From the NCBI GenBank assembly GCA_024226515.1, contig JAAELQ010000148.1, forward strand, positions 1-51,118: a DNA stretch of 51,118 nucleotides. The letters run 5' to 3'. Within the stretch, counting starts at the first letter, position 1. Each line of letters opens with the position of its first letter. Shown here piece by piece: positions 39,178 through 47,316 of this stretch. Under the pieces are notes generated by a model. The model was given only the letters and a program-made list of their open reading frames with translations. It had not been told where the DNA came from and made no database searches. The DNA is from a bacterium. GTDB taxonomy: Bacteria; Acidobacteriota; Polarisedimenticolia; Polarisedimenticolales; Polarisedimenticolaceae. A program made the position numbers and the translations under genes.

Positions 39178-39209
39178 CCCCGCTCTCCCTACACAGAATG
39201 TGTGCGGGG
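39178..39209 (-). promoter_or_regulatory. Nested inverted repeat in the response-regulator leader
   Basis: Outer arms CCCCGC (39178-39183) and GCGGGG (39204-39209) enclose a 13-nt palindrome ACACAGAATGTGT (39191-39203). It lies between the promoter and the ATG and includes the Shine-Dalgarno, so it could be a protein operator or an mRNA hairpin that hides the ribosome site. Confidence 0.45.
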
Positions 39210-39238
39210 AACTTAGAACTTTGATAGGTTTGCGTCAA
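39210..39238 (-). promoter_or_regulatory. Promoter of the HD-GYP response-regulator gene
   Basis: Minus-strand TTGACG (plus 39233-39238), 17-nt spacer, TAAGTT (plus 39210-39215). Good -35, weak -10. It directly abuts the nested inverted repeat. Confidence 0.5.
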
Positions 39239-39251
39239 CGATACTTTCGGC

Positions 39252-39280
39252 TTGCTTTCGCCTTCCGTTCCGTCCATACT
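39252..39280 (+). promoter_or_regulatory. Possible promoter of the radical SAM gene (leaderless mRNA?)
   Basis: TTGCTT (39252-39257), 17 nt, CATACT (39275-39280). The -10 ends only 7 nt before the ATG at 39288, so transcription would start at or next to the start codon. No Shine-Dalgarno is seen before that ATG, which agrees with a leaderless transcript. Confidence 0.35.
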
Positions 39281-39287
39281 GCCCGGC

Positions 39288-40376
39288 ATGGAACAACCGG
39301 AACCGCAATGGAATCGACCGCTCCCCGTGGGCCGCGGGGCCGTCGGCAACCCGGCCGGGCGCTTCGACGCCACCGAGATCGTGCCGTTCGACGACGGCTG
39401 GGGCGCCGACGACCCGCTGCCGCCACGCGTCGAGACGGTGGTCACTCCCGAGGCATCGCGCTCGATCCTGACGCAGAACGACTCGCCCGACGTGCCGTTC
39501 GACCAGTCGGTCAATCCCTACAAGGGCTGCGAGCACGGCTGCGTTTACTGCTTCGCGCGGCCCACCCACTCGTACCTGGGTCTCTCACCGGGCCTGGACT
39601 TCGAGAGCCGCATCTTCTCCAAGCCGCACGCGGCGCGGCTGCTGCGCGACGCGCTGGGCAAGAAGGGCTACCGCTGCCGTCCGATCGCGCTGGGCTCCAA
39701 CACGGACCCGTATCAGCCCGTCGAGAAGCGGCTGCGCATCACGCGCTCGATCGTCGAGACCCTGGCGGACCTGCGCCACCCGGTGACCATCGTGACCAAA
39801 TCGGCGTTGATCCTGCGCGATCTCGATCTGCTGGCTCCGATGGCGCGCGCGGGACTGGCGATGGCCTTCGTGTCGATCACCACGCTCGATCGCTCGCTGG
39901 CGCGCAAGATGGAGCCGCGCGCCGCGACGCCGCAACGGCGACTCGACGCCGTCCGCGCGCTGCGCGGCGCGGGAGTGCCGACCGGCGTGCTCAGCTCGCC
40001 GATCATCCCGGGTCTCAACGACTCCGAGCTGGAGCGTATTCTCGAGGCCGCCGCCGATGCCGGTGCCGAGAGCGCGGCCTACATCCTGCTGCGCCTGCCG
40101 CACGAGCTGAAGCGCATCTTCACCGAGTGGCTGCAGCGTCACTACCCTACTCGTGCGGCCAAGGTGCTGAATCAGCTGCAGGAAATGCGTGGCGGCCGAC
40201 TCAACGATCCCGCGTTCGGCCAACGGATGACCGGCGGCGGCAGCTACGCCGATCTCCTGCGCCGGCGCTTCGACGTGACCTGTCGCAAGCTCGGGTTGAA
40301 CGAGCGACGTATCGACCTCGACACGAGCGCGTTCCGCGCTCCGACCCCACGCGGCCGTCAGTCGCGGTTGTTCTGA
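39288..40376 (+). CDS. PA0069-family radical SAM protein
   Basis: 362 aa. Fe4S4-binding cysteines C81, C85, C88 in the CxxxCxxC motif ([12 protein letters not shown]), preceded by NPYKG, the hallmark of this spore-photoproduct-lyase-like radical SAM family. Further family segments: [20 protein letters not shown] and SPIIPGLND. The reaction of PA0069-type proteins is not established, so none is given. ATG 39288 is preferred over TTG 39252; neither has a clear ribosome site. The last 19 nt overlap the end of the convergent hotdog-fold gene. Confidence 0.9.
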   Translation: MEQPEPQWNRPLPVGRGAVGNPAGRFDATEIVPFDDGWGADDPLPPRVETVVTPEASRSILTQNDSPDVPFDQSVNPYKGCEHGCVYCFARPTHSYLGLSPGLDFESRIFSKPHAARLLRDALGKKGYRCRPIALGSNTDPYQPVEKRLRITRSIVETLADLRHPVTIVTKSALILRDLDLLAPMARAGLAMAFVSITTLDRSLARKMEPRAATPQRRLDAVRALRGAGVPTGVLSSPIIPGLNDSELERILEAAADAGAESAAYILLRLPHELKRIFTEWLQRHYPTRAAKVLNQLQEMRGGRLNDPAFGQRMTGGGSYADLLRRRFDVTCRKLGLNERRIDLDTSAFRAPTPRGRQSRLF

Positions 40377-40864
40377 ACCCGGGCCAGCCGCCACTCGGCG
40401 CGCAGCGTGGCGACGATGTCGTTCTGCGCGTCGCGGATCGGCACTTCGACCTCGTAGTCCAGCGGCTCGTCGCCGACGTCGGGCACCTCGCAGCGGCACT
40501 CGGCTACGAGACGGCCGCGCGCCTTCTTCACGTACTCGATGTGCAGCCCCGTGGGGATCCCACGCACGCTCGCCGGCAGCCCGGAGAGAACGGCCAGCCC
40601 GCTCGACACCTCGCCCAGATTGACCAGCGCGACGGCGTGGATCGAGTTGATGTGGTTGCGCACCTTCGGCCGGTCGCGCAGCTCGACCCGCGCGTAGCCG
40701 GAACCGAGGTCGACGACCCGAGCGCCGATCGTCCCCGTGTAACGCGCCATCCGCCCGAGCAGATAGCTGAACAGGAACTTGCCACCGGGCATGCGGCTCA
40801 TCGACTCCCAGCGTCGTCGGAGCCGCGCGCCCGGCGCGGCAGGGTCGTGTGTGGCCTGGGTCAT
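40358..40864 (-). CDS. DUF4442 hotdog-fold (thioesterase-like) protein
   Basis: 168 aa. The pattern [55 protein letters not shown] matches DUF4442/PaaI-like hotdog proteins, where the NHxxxxHA stretch lines the thioester-binding site. Known relatives hydrolyse acyl-CoA; the substrate here is unknown. It lies 13 nt upstream of polA on the same strand and may be cotranscribed with it, but no functional link is apparent. Confidence 0.82.
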   Translation of the reverse strand: MTQATHDPAAPGARLRRRWESMSRMPGGKFLFSYLLGRMARYTGTIGARVVDLGSGYARVELRDRPKVRNHINSIHAVALVNLGEVSSGLAVLSGLPASVRGIPTGLHIEYVKKARGRLVAECRCEVPDVGDEPLDYEVEVPIRDAQNDIVATLRAEWRLARVQNNRD

Positions 40865-40877
40865 CTCGCCCCCCGTC

Positions 40878-43800
40878 TCAGCTTACGTCGAACCAGCTCT
40901 CGCCGACCTTCTGATCGACGACCAGCGGGACGGCCAGCTCGAATACGCTCTCCATCTCGCGGCGCACCAGCTCTTGCGCCGCGTCGATCTCGTCGCGCGG
41001 AACTTCCAGCAGCAGTTCGTCGTGGACCTGCAACAACACGCGCGAGCGCAGGCCCTGCCCGGCCAGCGCGGAGTCGACGCGCAGCATGGCCAACTTCATC
41101 AAGTCGGCGGCCGTGCCCTGGATCGTCGTGTTGACCGCGGCGCGCATCGCCTGCTCCTGGATGCCGCGATGGACCTTCTGGTGCAGCTGCGGGAAGTAGC
41201 GCACGCGGCCGAACAGCGTGCGGACCGCCGCGTCGCGCAGCGCCTGCTCGCGCACGCCGTCGATGTAGCCGCGGACGCTGCCGAAGCGCTCGAAGTAGGA
41301 CTCGATGAAGCGTCGCGCATCGGTGCGTTTCATGCCCTGCTCTCGCGCCAGGCGCGTCTCGGACATCCCGTAGAGGATGCCGAAGTTGACCGCCTTGGCG
41401 CGCGAGCGCATCCCGTCGGTCACCAGGTCCAGCGCCACGCCGGCGACCTTGGACGCCGTGTAGCGATGGATGTCCTCACCGGCCTCGAAGGCCGCGATCA
41501 GCCCGCTGTCGTTCGTGACATGCGCCAGTACGCGCAGCTCGATCTGCGAGTAGTCCGACGCCAGAAAGACGAAGCCGTCGTCGGGCACGAACGCAGAGCG
41601 GATGCGACGCCCGGCCGTCGTGCGTGTCGGGATGTTCTGTAGATTGGGGTCGGACGACGACAGGCGGCCGGTCGCCGCCCCGGTCGGATGGTACGAGGTG
41701 TGAACACGGCCCGTCTCCGGATTGACGAGGCCCGGCAGCGCGTCGACATACGTGCCCTTCAGCTTCGCCAGCTCGCGATACTCGAGAATGCTCCTCGCGA
41801 TCTCGTGCTGCTCGGCGAGCTCTTCCAGCGTCTGGGCATCGGTGGAGGCGACGCGGCTCTTGGCGGTCTTGCGTTTCGACTTCAACCCCAGGTCCTCGAA
41901 CAGGACCTCACGCATCTGCTTGGGCGAGTCGACGTTGAACTCCTTGCCCGCCAGGCGGTGAATCACCGCGCGCGCGTCGTCCAGCCCGCGCTCCATCTCG
42001 GAGGACATGCCGGCCAGGACCTCGGTGTCGATGCGGATCCCGTGGCGCTCCATGCGCGACAGCACCGGCAGCAGCGGGCCGTCGATCCGTTCGTAGACCT
42101 CGAGCAGCTCCGACTCTTCCATGCGCGCGGTCAGCGCCCGGCCGAGGCGCGCAACCAACCCGGTCGTCACCGCCGCGAGGTCGACCGCACGCTCCACCTC
42201 CAGCTCGCGCAGCGGCAGTCGCTTGGCCCCGCTGCCCAGCACCTCCTCACGCCGCGGCGCGCCGCAGCCCAGGTACTCCTCGGCCAGGTCGGCGACGGCG
42301 TAGCTCGTGCGCCCCGCGTTGAGCAGGAACGCGGCCACGTGGGTATCCATCGCCCAGCCCGCGACCGGCATCCCGTGGCGCCGCAGGACGATGTCTGCGG
42401 TCTTCAGATCGTGCGACGTCTTCTTCACCGCGGGATCGGCCAGCAGCCCCGCGAGTGCCTGCACCACGGACTCGAGCGAGAGCTGCGCCGGCACGCCCAG
42501 GTACTCGTGGGTCAGCGGCACGTAGGCCGCGCCGTCGTCGTGCGTGGCCAGGCTCAGACCCACCAGGCCGGCACGCATCGGCCCGGCTCCGTCGGTCTCG
42601 ATGCCGACGGCCAGCTCACCGGCGCCGCGACAAACCTCGACCCACGAGTCCAGCTCGGCGCGCTCGAGAAGCGGACGCACGTCGACCGGGGTCGCCTGCG
42701 GCTGCGCCGCCGAGCCGGGGCCGCCCTCCCCTGCGGCCAGTTCCTCGACGAGAGCCTTGAAGCCCAGCGAGCGGAACAGCGCCAGCGCCGTCTCGCGATC
42801 CGGGTCGCGCATCTCGAAGTCGGCGGGGGTCTCGTCCACCGGGACGGCGTCGTCCAGCGTCGCCAGCTCGAGGCTCATCCGCGCCTGTTCCGCGTGATCG
42901 CGAATCGCGTACCACACCTTCTTCGAGCTGCCGCGGTCCATCGCCTTCAGCTCGCGCTTCAGCGTGCGCAGCGGCTTGGCCGCCGCCTTTCCCGGCCCTC
43001 CGACGGCGCCGCGCACCGCGTCGACGTCGGTCTCCGCGAGCGTGGCGCGCAACGCGGCCAACCGCTCGGAGAACTCCTCCTCGCGTTCGATCTCGAGCAG
43101 GCTTTCGACCCCCCGCTCGACGGCGCCGATGCCGGAGAGGATCGCCTCCACGGACGCCGCTTCCGCCTCGGACTCGGCCTCGGTCCGCTTGAGCGCGTCG
43201 AGCACCGCGTCCCGCGCGTCGTACAGCGCGCCGAACCGCTCGCCGCGCTCGATCACGCGCTCGAGGTCGCCGTAGGTCGAGACGACGGAGACCGCGGTCT
43301 TCTCCCCGACCCCGGGAACGCCGGGGATGTTGTCGACCGAGTCCCCCATCAGCCCCAGCACGTCGCGCACGCGCCGCGGCGGGACGCCGAACGTCGTCTC
43401 GACGCCCGGTGGATCGAGGACGAGGTTCTTGGACGGGTTGAGCAGCGTCACGCTGTCGCCGACGAGCTGGAACAGGTCCTTGTCCGAGCTGACGACGACG
43501 ACCTGCCAGCCGTCCTCCAGCGCGCGCCGCGTGTGCGTCGCGATCAGGTCGTCGGCCTCGAACCCCTGCCGCTCGAGCACGCTCACGCCGAGCGCCTGAC
43601 ACACCTCCTTGGCGTACGGCGCCTGGACGTTGAGGTCCTCGGGAGTCGGCGGGCGGTTGGCCTTGTACTCCGGGAACTGCTCGTGGCGGAAGACGGGGCC
43701 CTTCACGTCGAACACCACCGCAATGTGCGCGAGCCGCTCGTCCTTGATCAGCTTGCGCAGCATCGTCGTGAAGCCGAACACGGCGTGCGTGGGTAGCCCC

Positions 43801-43904
43801 TCGTCGTTGGTCAGCCCGGGCAGCGCGAAGTACGCCCGATACAACTGAGCCGTTCCGTCGACCAGGTACAGCTTGTTCGGTTTTCCGCTCGACGCCTCGA
43901 CCAT
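40878..43904 (-). CDS. polA: DNA polymerase I
   Basis: 1008 aa, about 80 longer than E. coli Pol I. 5'-nuclease domain at the N-terminus ([26 protein letters not shown] helix-hairpin region), but with a roughly 80-residue charged, Ala/Glu-rich insertion (about 255-335) before [20 protein letters not shown]. The 3'-5' exonuclease domain (about 415-600) lacks key acids: the DxE motif reads G434-I435-E436 and the late YxxxD motif is also lost, so proofreading is probably absent, as in Taq polymerase. The polymerase core is intact: [35 protein letters not shown]. Start at ATG 43904 behind GGAAGGGTGG. Confidence 0.97.
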   Translation of the reverse strand: MVEASSGKPNKLYLVDGTAQLYRAYFALPGLTNDEGLPTHAVFGFTTMLRKLIKDERLAHIAVVFDVKGPVFRHEQFPEYKANRPPTPEDLNVQAPYAKEVCQALGVSVLERQGFEADDLIATHTRRALEDGWQVVVVSSDKDLFQLVGDSVTLLNPSKNLVLDPPGVETTFGVPPRRVRDVLGLMGDSVDNIPGVPGVGEKTAVSVVSTYGDLERVIERGERFGALYDARDAVLDALKRTEAESEAEAASVEAILSGIGAVERGVESLLEIEREEEFSERLAALRATLAETDVDAVRGAVGGPGKAAAKPLRTLKRELKAMDRGSSKKVWYAIRDHAEQARMSLELATLDDAVPVDETPADFEMRDPDRETALALFRSLGFKALVEELAAGEGGPGSAAQPQATPVDVRPLLERAELDSWVEVCRGAGELAVGIETDGAGPMRAGLVGLSLATHDDGAAYVPLTHEYLGVPAQLSLESVVQALAGLLADPAVKKTSHDLKTADIVLRRHGMPVAGWAMDTHVAAFLLNAGRTSYAVADLAEEYLGCGAPRREEVLGSGAKRLPLRELEVERAVDLAAVTTGLVARLGRALTARMEESELLEVYERIDGPLLPVLSRMERHGIRIDTEVLAGMSSEMERGLDDARAVIHRLAGKEFNVDSPKQMREVLFEDLGLKSKRKTAKSRVASTDAQTLEELAEQHEIARSILEYRELAKLKGTYVDALPGLVNPETGRVHTSYHPTGAATGRLSSSDPNLQNIPTRTTAGRRIRSAFVPDDGFVFLASDYSQIELRVLAHVTNDSGLIAAFEAGEDIHRYTASKVAGVALDLVTDGMRSRAKAVNFGILYGMSETRLAREQGMKRTDARRFIESYFERFGSVRGYIDGVREQALRDAAVRTLFGRVRYFPQLHQKVHRGIQEQAMRAAVNTTIQGTAADLMKLAMLRVDSALAGQGLRSRVLLQVHDELLLEVPRDEIDAAQELVRREMESVFELAVPLVVDQKVGESWFDVS

Positions 43905-43933
43905 TCGCCACCCTTCCGGGCGGGCATGATAGC

Positions 43934-45886
43934 TCAGCCGGCGTCCCCCACGACGGTCGTGGGAGCGGAGTCTCCCTCGACGTCCTGCAGCATGAGGTAA
44001 CCCTCCCCGCTCACGGCCAGCGTTTCCGTCGAGGCCCACCAGACGCGGTCGACGCACTCCAGCTCCTGCCCGAGGCTCTCGCTCTTGTCGAACCAGCGAT
44101 CCTGGGCGGCGTCCCACACCGCGACCCGCGCCGTTCTCGGCGCGAGATCGACGCGGTGCGAACCTTCCATCGCGATACAGGTCGTTCCCGGCTCGCCGGC
44201 CGTCCCGTACTCGCTGGTGCTGACCAGCACGCGCCCTGCGTCCGGCGAGACGCTGAAGGCGACGAAGCGGTCGGGGAACGAGCGGATCTCCCGCGTCTCG
44301 CCGCCGACCTCGCGGACGACCAGCGCGTCTTGCTCGAGATACGCCAGGCGATCGCCGGCGAGCCACTTCGCTTTCTTCAGCGGCCCGGTGTCGATTCGCG
44401 TGCCGCCCTCGAGATCGACGATCCCGAGTCCGGCGGCGCCGAGCAGAACGTAGCGGCCCGAGGGAGACAGCTGCATGCGGTTGAAGTAACCGTAGTGCTG
44501 CCTGGCGTCGATCTCTTCCAGCCGCGGATCCTCGAACGCGACCGGGCCGATCTCACCCGTGGCGACGTCGAAGGGCCGGAACTCGGCGGGCCCGGGCCGG
44601 TCCGGCGTCGCGGCGCGTACGATCCACAGCCGCCCGCCCGTGTTCGACCCGAGCAACCTCCAGCTGCGCCACGGAGCGTCGATCGCGACCTCGCGCGTGG
44701 CGCCGGTCGCCAGGTCCAGTACGAGCATCTCGCCTGCGGAGTCGTACGTGCGCGTCACGAGATGCTCGCCGGCCCAGGAGAAGTACGGGCTCAGGTCCTG
44801 CATCGGCTCGTCGATCTCGAACCGCTTCAGCCGCGCTCCGGACGCGTCGAGGATGTCGACGCGCAGGCCGGCGAAGCGACCGGAGAGCCCGGCGTGGTGC
44901 ACCAGCGCCAGCCGGTCTCCCTCGGGACTCCAGCGGGCGGTGCTCACGGGAGGTGGCAGGAAACGCAGCCGCCGCTTGTTCTCGACGTCGAGGATCCAGC
45001 CCGCCTGGAGCTCTCCGCCGAGCACCAGCGCCCGATCCCCGGAACCCGAGGCCATCACGACCCCGCCACGCGGCAGGCGCGCGGCCTCCTTGCGCATGGC
45101 CAACGGCGCCGACGCGAAGAACAGGACGGGGATCACGGCCAGCGCGATGCCCAACGTCGCGAGTCCCCGCTTGTAGCGGCCGCGACCCGCGGGCTCTCCG
45201 CGACAACTCACGCGGAACGACAGCACGACGTACGCCGCCAGCAGGATCCACGGGATGATCGCGGCCAACGGCACACGACGGTACATGGCGAAGGGGAACA
45301 GTGCGGTCATCAGCGCCGCGATTCCCGCGGGCAGGCCGCCGAACAGGATCCCGAGCAACACGGCCTGCATCGGCGAGTTGACCAGGGCCGACGCGGCGAT
45401 CCCGCCGAAGAACCCGGCGACGAACGCCCCGCCGGCTCCGTAGCTCAGGATCGTCAGCGCCGAGCTCCAGTGGGTCTGCGACGGGCTGACGGCGATCTGG
45501 GTCAGCGCGGCCCAGTACACGAGGTGTCCGGCCAGCAACACGAGGATCGTCGCCAGCGACGCGAGGAGACGCGACTGCCAGATGCGCGCGCGGGGCACGG
45601 GTCGCTCGAGCAGGAAGGTCTCGGTGCCGGCGGCGCGTTCGCCGACGAAGCTCTGGGCGGTCACCAGTAGCACCAGCAGCGCCCACAGCGCGACGAAGAA
45701 CGCCGGCGCCAGCTCGATAAGAATCGTGGTCGCGTTGTATCCGGCGATCTTGCCCGGAAGCCAGCCCTGACGCCCGGCCTCGGCGCCCGCCAGCAGCAGC
45801 AGCGGCAGCCCGAGGCCCAGCCCGAAGCCCGCCCAGCGCAGGGCCCGCAACTGCATCCAGTCCTTGATCACCAGGGCTCTAAACAT
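43934..45886 (-). CDS. ABC-2-type permease fused to an extracytoplasmic beta-propeller
   Basis: 650 aa. Residues 1-275 hold about seven transmembrane helices in ABC-2 permease style, with ERAAGTETFLLERPVPRARIW between helices, as in bacitracin/antimicrobial-peptide ABC exporters. Residues about 285-645 are soluble, with WD40/TolB-like blades (RWSPEGDRLALVHHAGL, QLSPSGRYVLLGAAGLGIVD, AFSVSPDAGRVLVSTSEYG). By topology after the last helix this part probably faces the periplasm. It overlaps the ATPase gene by 8 nt and belongs to the GntR-ATPase-permease operon. Likely an export or sensing system for a cell-envelope compound; substrate unknown. Confidence 0.85.
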   Translation of the reverse strand: MFRALVIKDWMQLRALRWAGFGLGLGLPLLLLAGAEAGRQGWLPGKIAGYNATTILIELAPAFFVALWALLVLLVTAQSFVGERAAGTETFLLERPVPRARIWQSRLLASLATILVLLAGHLVYWAALTQIAVSPSQTHWSSALTILSYGAGGAFVAGFFGGIAASALVNSPMQAVLLGILFGGLPAGIAALMTALFPFAMYRRVPLAAIIPWILLAAYVVLSFRVSCRGEPAGRGRYKRGLATLGIALAVIPVLFFASAPLAMRKEAARLPRGGVVMASGSGDRALVLGGELQAGWILDVENKRRLRFLPPPVSTARWSPEGDRLALVHHAGLSGRFAGLRVDILDASGARLKRFEIDEPMQDLSPYFSWAGEHLVTRTYDSAGEMLVLDLATGATREVAIDAPWRSWRLLGSNTGGRLWIVRAATPDRPGPAEFRPFDVATGEIGPVAFEDPRLEEIDARQHYGYFNRMQLSPSGRYVLLGAAGLGIVDLEGGTRIDTGPLKKAKWLAGDRLAYLEQDALVVREVGGETREIRSFPDRFVAFSVSPDAGRVLVSTSEYGTAGEPGTTCIAMEGSHRVDLAPRTARVAVWDAAQDRWFDKSESLGQELECVDRVWWASTETLAVSGEGYLMLQDVEGDSAPTTVVGDAG

Positions 45887-46787
45887 GACCGGCCTCCTCC
45901 ACGCCCGCGCGTCGCAACATGGCCACCAGGATCTCCTCGAGCGACAGCGGCTCGACGTCGACTTCGCGTGCGCCGAGCCCGCGCAACGTCGCCGCCAGCT
46001 CGCCGTTGACGCCTTGCGCGACCACCGTCAGAACGCGCCCGTCGGTCGTGAGGTCGATCGCGCCGGGCACGTGGAGGCCGGCCGGAGCGTCGTCCTCGAA
46101 TACCGCGCGGGCGCGCCGGACGTCGGCCTTGAGCCGCTCCAGGGATCCGTCGTAACGCAGGACTCCCTCGTCGAGGAACGCGACGCGATCGGCGACGCGC
46201 TCGAGATCGTGGACGAGGTGCGAGGCGTAGACCACCGCGCCCCCCTCGTCCGAGACGGCCTCGAGGACGCCCTGCAGCACCTCGCGGCGCACGAGCGGGT
46301 CGAGCCCGGCGGTCGGATCGTCGAGCAGCAGCAGGTCCGGACGGCTGGCGACCGCCAGCACGAGCGCGACCTTGGCCCGCGTCCCGCGCGACAGCGACTT
46401 GATCTTCTGCCGCGGGTCGAGCGTCAGCCGCTCGACCATCGTCTCGGCGAGCTTCGCGTCCCAGCGCTCGTGCAGGGCGCCGGCGAAGCCGACGATCTCG
46501 CGGACCGTCATCCACGGATAGAGCGACGACTCCTCGGAGAGCAGGCTGACGCGCTGGCGCAGCTCGAGCCCCTGCTCGACGGGGTCCATACCGAGAACGC
46601 GCACGTGGCCCGCGTCCGGGTACAGGATGCCGTGGGCCAGGCGCAGGCTCGTCGTCTTGCCCGAGCCGTTGCGGCCCACGAGGCCGAGCACGGTTCCCGG
46701 GGGGACGTCGAGGTCCATGCGGTCGACCGCCACCCGTCGCCCGAAGCGGCGCGTGACACCTTCGAATCTGAGTGCGGATTCGCTCAT
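45879..46787 (-). CDS. ABC transporter ATPase
   Basis: 302 aa. Walker A GRNGSGKT (38-45, K44), signature LSRGTRAK (variant of LSGGQ), Walker B LLLLDDPTAGLD, and switch His in ASHLVHDLE. About 75 residues follow the ATPase core (VRRARAVFEDDAPAGLHVPG onward), as in YtrB/CcmA-type exporters. It pairs with the permease downstream (8-nt overlap) and its start overlaps the GntR gene's stop (ATGA). It powers export by the permease-propeller protein. Confidence 0.95.
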   Translation of the reverse strand: MSESALRFEGVTRRFGRRVAVDRMDLDVPPGTVLGLVGRNGSGKTTSLRLAHGILYPDAGHVRVLGMDPVEQGLELRQRVSLLSEESSLYPWMTVREIVGFAGALHERWDAKLAETMVERLTLDPRQKIKSLSRGTRAKVALVLAVASRPDLLLLDDPTAGLDPLVRREVLQGVLEAVSDEGGAVVYASHLVHDLERVADRVAFLDEGVLRYDGSLERLKADVRRARAVFEDDAPAGLHVPGAIDLTTDGRVLTVVAQGVNGELAATLRGLGAREVDVEPLSLEEILVAMLRRAGVEEAGHV

Positions 46788-47221
46788 CGCTGCGTTTCCT
46801 TGTCCGGGATGTTGGCGTCCGATTCGCGGGTGGCGGCGTCGCGCTCGCGGCGGAAGCGATCGATGCGGCGCGACAGGCGCCAGCCGAGCTCTTCCAGCGG
46901 AACGCCGAGGGTGTGAGCCTCGACCAGCAGCCGGTCGATCAACTCGTCGACCGCGGCGTCGCTCTCGGCCCGGTCGACCGGGACCGCCGACTCGAGGACG
47001 AACGTCCCCTGCCCGACGCGGGTGCGCACGACGGCCTCGGCCTCGAGCTGCTGGATCGCGCGCGCCGCGGTGTTGCGATTGACCCGCGAGCGTACGGCCA
47101 GCTCGCGCACGGTGGGCAGACGGTCGCCCGGCCTCAGCGCGCCGAGCGCGATCAACCGGCGGAACTGTTCCGCGATCTGCTGGTACAGCGGAACGGGGCT
47201 TGTCGGATCGATTTCAATCAT
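46784..47221 (-). CDS. GntR-family (YtrA subfamily) transcriptional regulator
   Basis: 145 aa. Winged helix-turn-helix at about 9-77 (PLYQQIAEQFRRLIALGALR, LPTVRELAVRSRVNRNTAAR, GQGTFVLES) and a short C-terminal helical region without an effector domain, the YtrA pattern. YtrA-type regulators repress the ABC exporter operon that they head and are relieved by envelope-active compounds. Gene order regulator-ATPase-permease is the same here. An operator-like repeat sits at its own promoter, so autoregulation is likely. Confidence 0.92.
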   Translation of the reverse strand: MIEIDPTSPVPLYQQIAEQFRRLIALGALRPGDRLPTVRELAVRSRVNRNTAARAIQQLEAEAVVRTRVGQGTFVLESAVPVDRAESDAAVDELIDRLLVEAHTLGVPLEELGWRLSRRIDRFRRERDAATRESDANIPDKETQR

Positions 47222-47224
47222 TCA

Positions 47225-47246
47225 TTGTCCTAATGTCCTATGACAA
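47225..47246 (-). promoter_or_regulatory. Operator-like repeat of the GntR/ABC operon
   Basis: TTGTC (47225-47229) and GACAA (47242-47246) form an inverted repeat, and between and within them TGTCCTAA-TGTCCTAT (47226-47241) is a tandem 8-mer. The site overlaps the -10 and the start of transcription and ends 3 nt before the gntR ATG. Likely bound by the GntR protein itself. Confidence 0.6.
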
Positions 47247-47273
47247 CATAGCCAGCCGATCGAGCCGTGTCAA
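47245..47273 (-). promoter_or_regulatory. Promoter of the GntR/ABC operon
   Basis: Minus-strand TTGACA (plus 47268-47273), 17-nt spacer, TATGTT (plus 47245-47250). Consensus -35 and a 4/6 -10. It lies about 24 nt before the gntR ATG, leaving an almost leaderless mRNA. Confidence 0.75.
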
Positions 47274-47316
47274 CCGGATGCCCGCCCGGCGGCGAACAAG
47301 CTAGACTGCACGCGCG

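Noticed and set aside
41688..43796. A 702-codon plus-strand frame opposite polA.
   Set aside because: polA motifs are clear on the minus strand; the antisense frame is His/Arg/Leu-rich without domains.
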